Source: Bacillota bacterium
GTDB taxonomy: Bacteria; Bacillota; Clostridia; Christensenellales; Pumilibacteraceae
DNA length: 64,000 bases
Reading direction: 5' to 3'
Assembly (NCBI GenBank): GCA_009777485.1
Contig: WRLT01000010.1
Span: 1-64,000, forward strand
Of this stretch, positions 63,623-64,000 are shown piece after piece (the first letter of the stretch is position 1; the number at the start of each line of letters is the position of its first letter). A model generated the notes under the pieces. That model saw nothing but the letters and a program-made list of their open reading frames with translations, was not told the DNA's origin and ran no database searches. The translations under genes were made by a program, and so were the position numbers.

Positions 63623-64000
63623 TTATTCGGCTTTGGTGTTATCTTTAAACTGTAAGCCGCCGCCTGCTCCGCCGTTTGGGCCTATCCATTGGTTAAAAGC
63701 ATGGGGGTCTTTATTAAACAAATTAGTATTATGGTTGATGCATTTTTTAAAGTCTTGCGTCGGACTGCCCGCAAGATCTACAATAGAATTGCACCCGCTG
63801 TAAAGATACGTTATCCACCTTTCTCTTGCCTCATTATCAAAATCCGCGCCGATAGCGTTAAAAATTTCTAACGCTTTTTCTATGTCCTCTATGTTGATAG
63901 TATAGCGGGCTTTATGATTTTCTAAAAAACCTGCTTTTTCGTATTTTTCTAGGTTTAAAATAATATCCTCTCGGGTTTTAAGGTCTATAAATGCCGTCTT
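63623..64000 (-). CDS. Hypothetical protein, C-terminal part, cut by the window edge
   Basis: An open frame of 125 residues runs off the right edge and ends at 63623, convergent with malQ (nine bases between the stops). Visible sequence includes FIDLKTREDIILNLEKYEKAGFL, an ERWITYLYSGCNSIVDLAGS stretch, and a Gly-rich end (WIGPNGGAGGGLQFKD). I do not recognise the family. The regular codon use and stop placement support a real gene. Confidence 0.6.
   Translation of the reverse strand, partial: KTAFIDLKTREDIILNLEKYEKAGFLENHKARYTINIEDIEKALEIFNAIGADFDNEARERWITYLYSGCNSIVDLAGSPTQDFKKCINHNTNLFNKDPHAFNQWIGPNGGAGGGLQFKDNTKAE

Overview
The window looks like a chromosomal segment of an uncultured Gram-positive anaerobe, most likely a Clostridia/Christensenellales-type Bacillota. 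The evidence is indirect: many lipobox signal peptides, AgrA/AgrC-type regulation, ECF transport, acyl-CoA dehydratase activases, BspA-like leucine-rich repeat lipoproteins and InlB-type repeat surface proteins, and near-consensus sigma-A promoters. About 85 percent of the genes lie on the minus strand. No rRNA, tRNA or CRISPR array was seen.

Layout. 0-5.5 kb: a BspA-like LRR lipoprotein and a large GLUG/InlB-repeat surface protein that is split by a frameshift. 5.7-14.5 kb: a GT4 glycosyltransferase, uvrA, a membrane-tethered XRE regulator, a small lipoprotein, a hemolysin III-family protein and uvrB. 14.7-18.8 kb: a giant LRR lipoprotein with a G10 tract inside its promoter. 19.2-27.6 kb: dinB, gatC, an M23 peptidase, an SPFH protein, then pgk - HPr-like - unknown - argJ, and a zinc-ribbon membrane protein. 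27.7 kb: remnant of a serine recombinase. 28-43.5 kb: a six-gene locus with two membrane-anchored GH3 enzymes of swapped domain order and four lipoproteins. Three of these lipoproteins share an unrecognised ~150-residue module. The locus is followed (upstream in transcription) by an AgrC/AgrA-type two-component system, and a LytTR-type direct repeat lies just upstream of the locus promoter. 45.8-47.3 kb: an AbiE toxin-antitoxin pair. 47.7-53.9 kb: two more LRR lipoproteins flanking an ABC importer of the NitT/TauT type. 54.2-57.2 kb: a dehydratase activase and two DUF2229-type proteins. 57.2-62 kb: an ECF transporter with two lipoproteins that together resemble the two domains of transcobalamin. 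62.1-64 kb: malQ and a partial unknown gene.

Three cross-cutting patterns stand out. First, several genes (uvrB, gatC, dinB, malQ, abiEi) have a sigma-A -10 box exactly six bases before the ATG and no Shine-Dalgarno, as expected for leaderless mRNAs. Second, the LRR lipoproteins share near-identical promoters, one of which carries a homopolymer that alters the spacer. Third, a composite intergenic repeat family (simple-sequence tract plus a TCGG-type core) recurs at least six times and even supplies the -35 region of uvrB.
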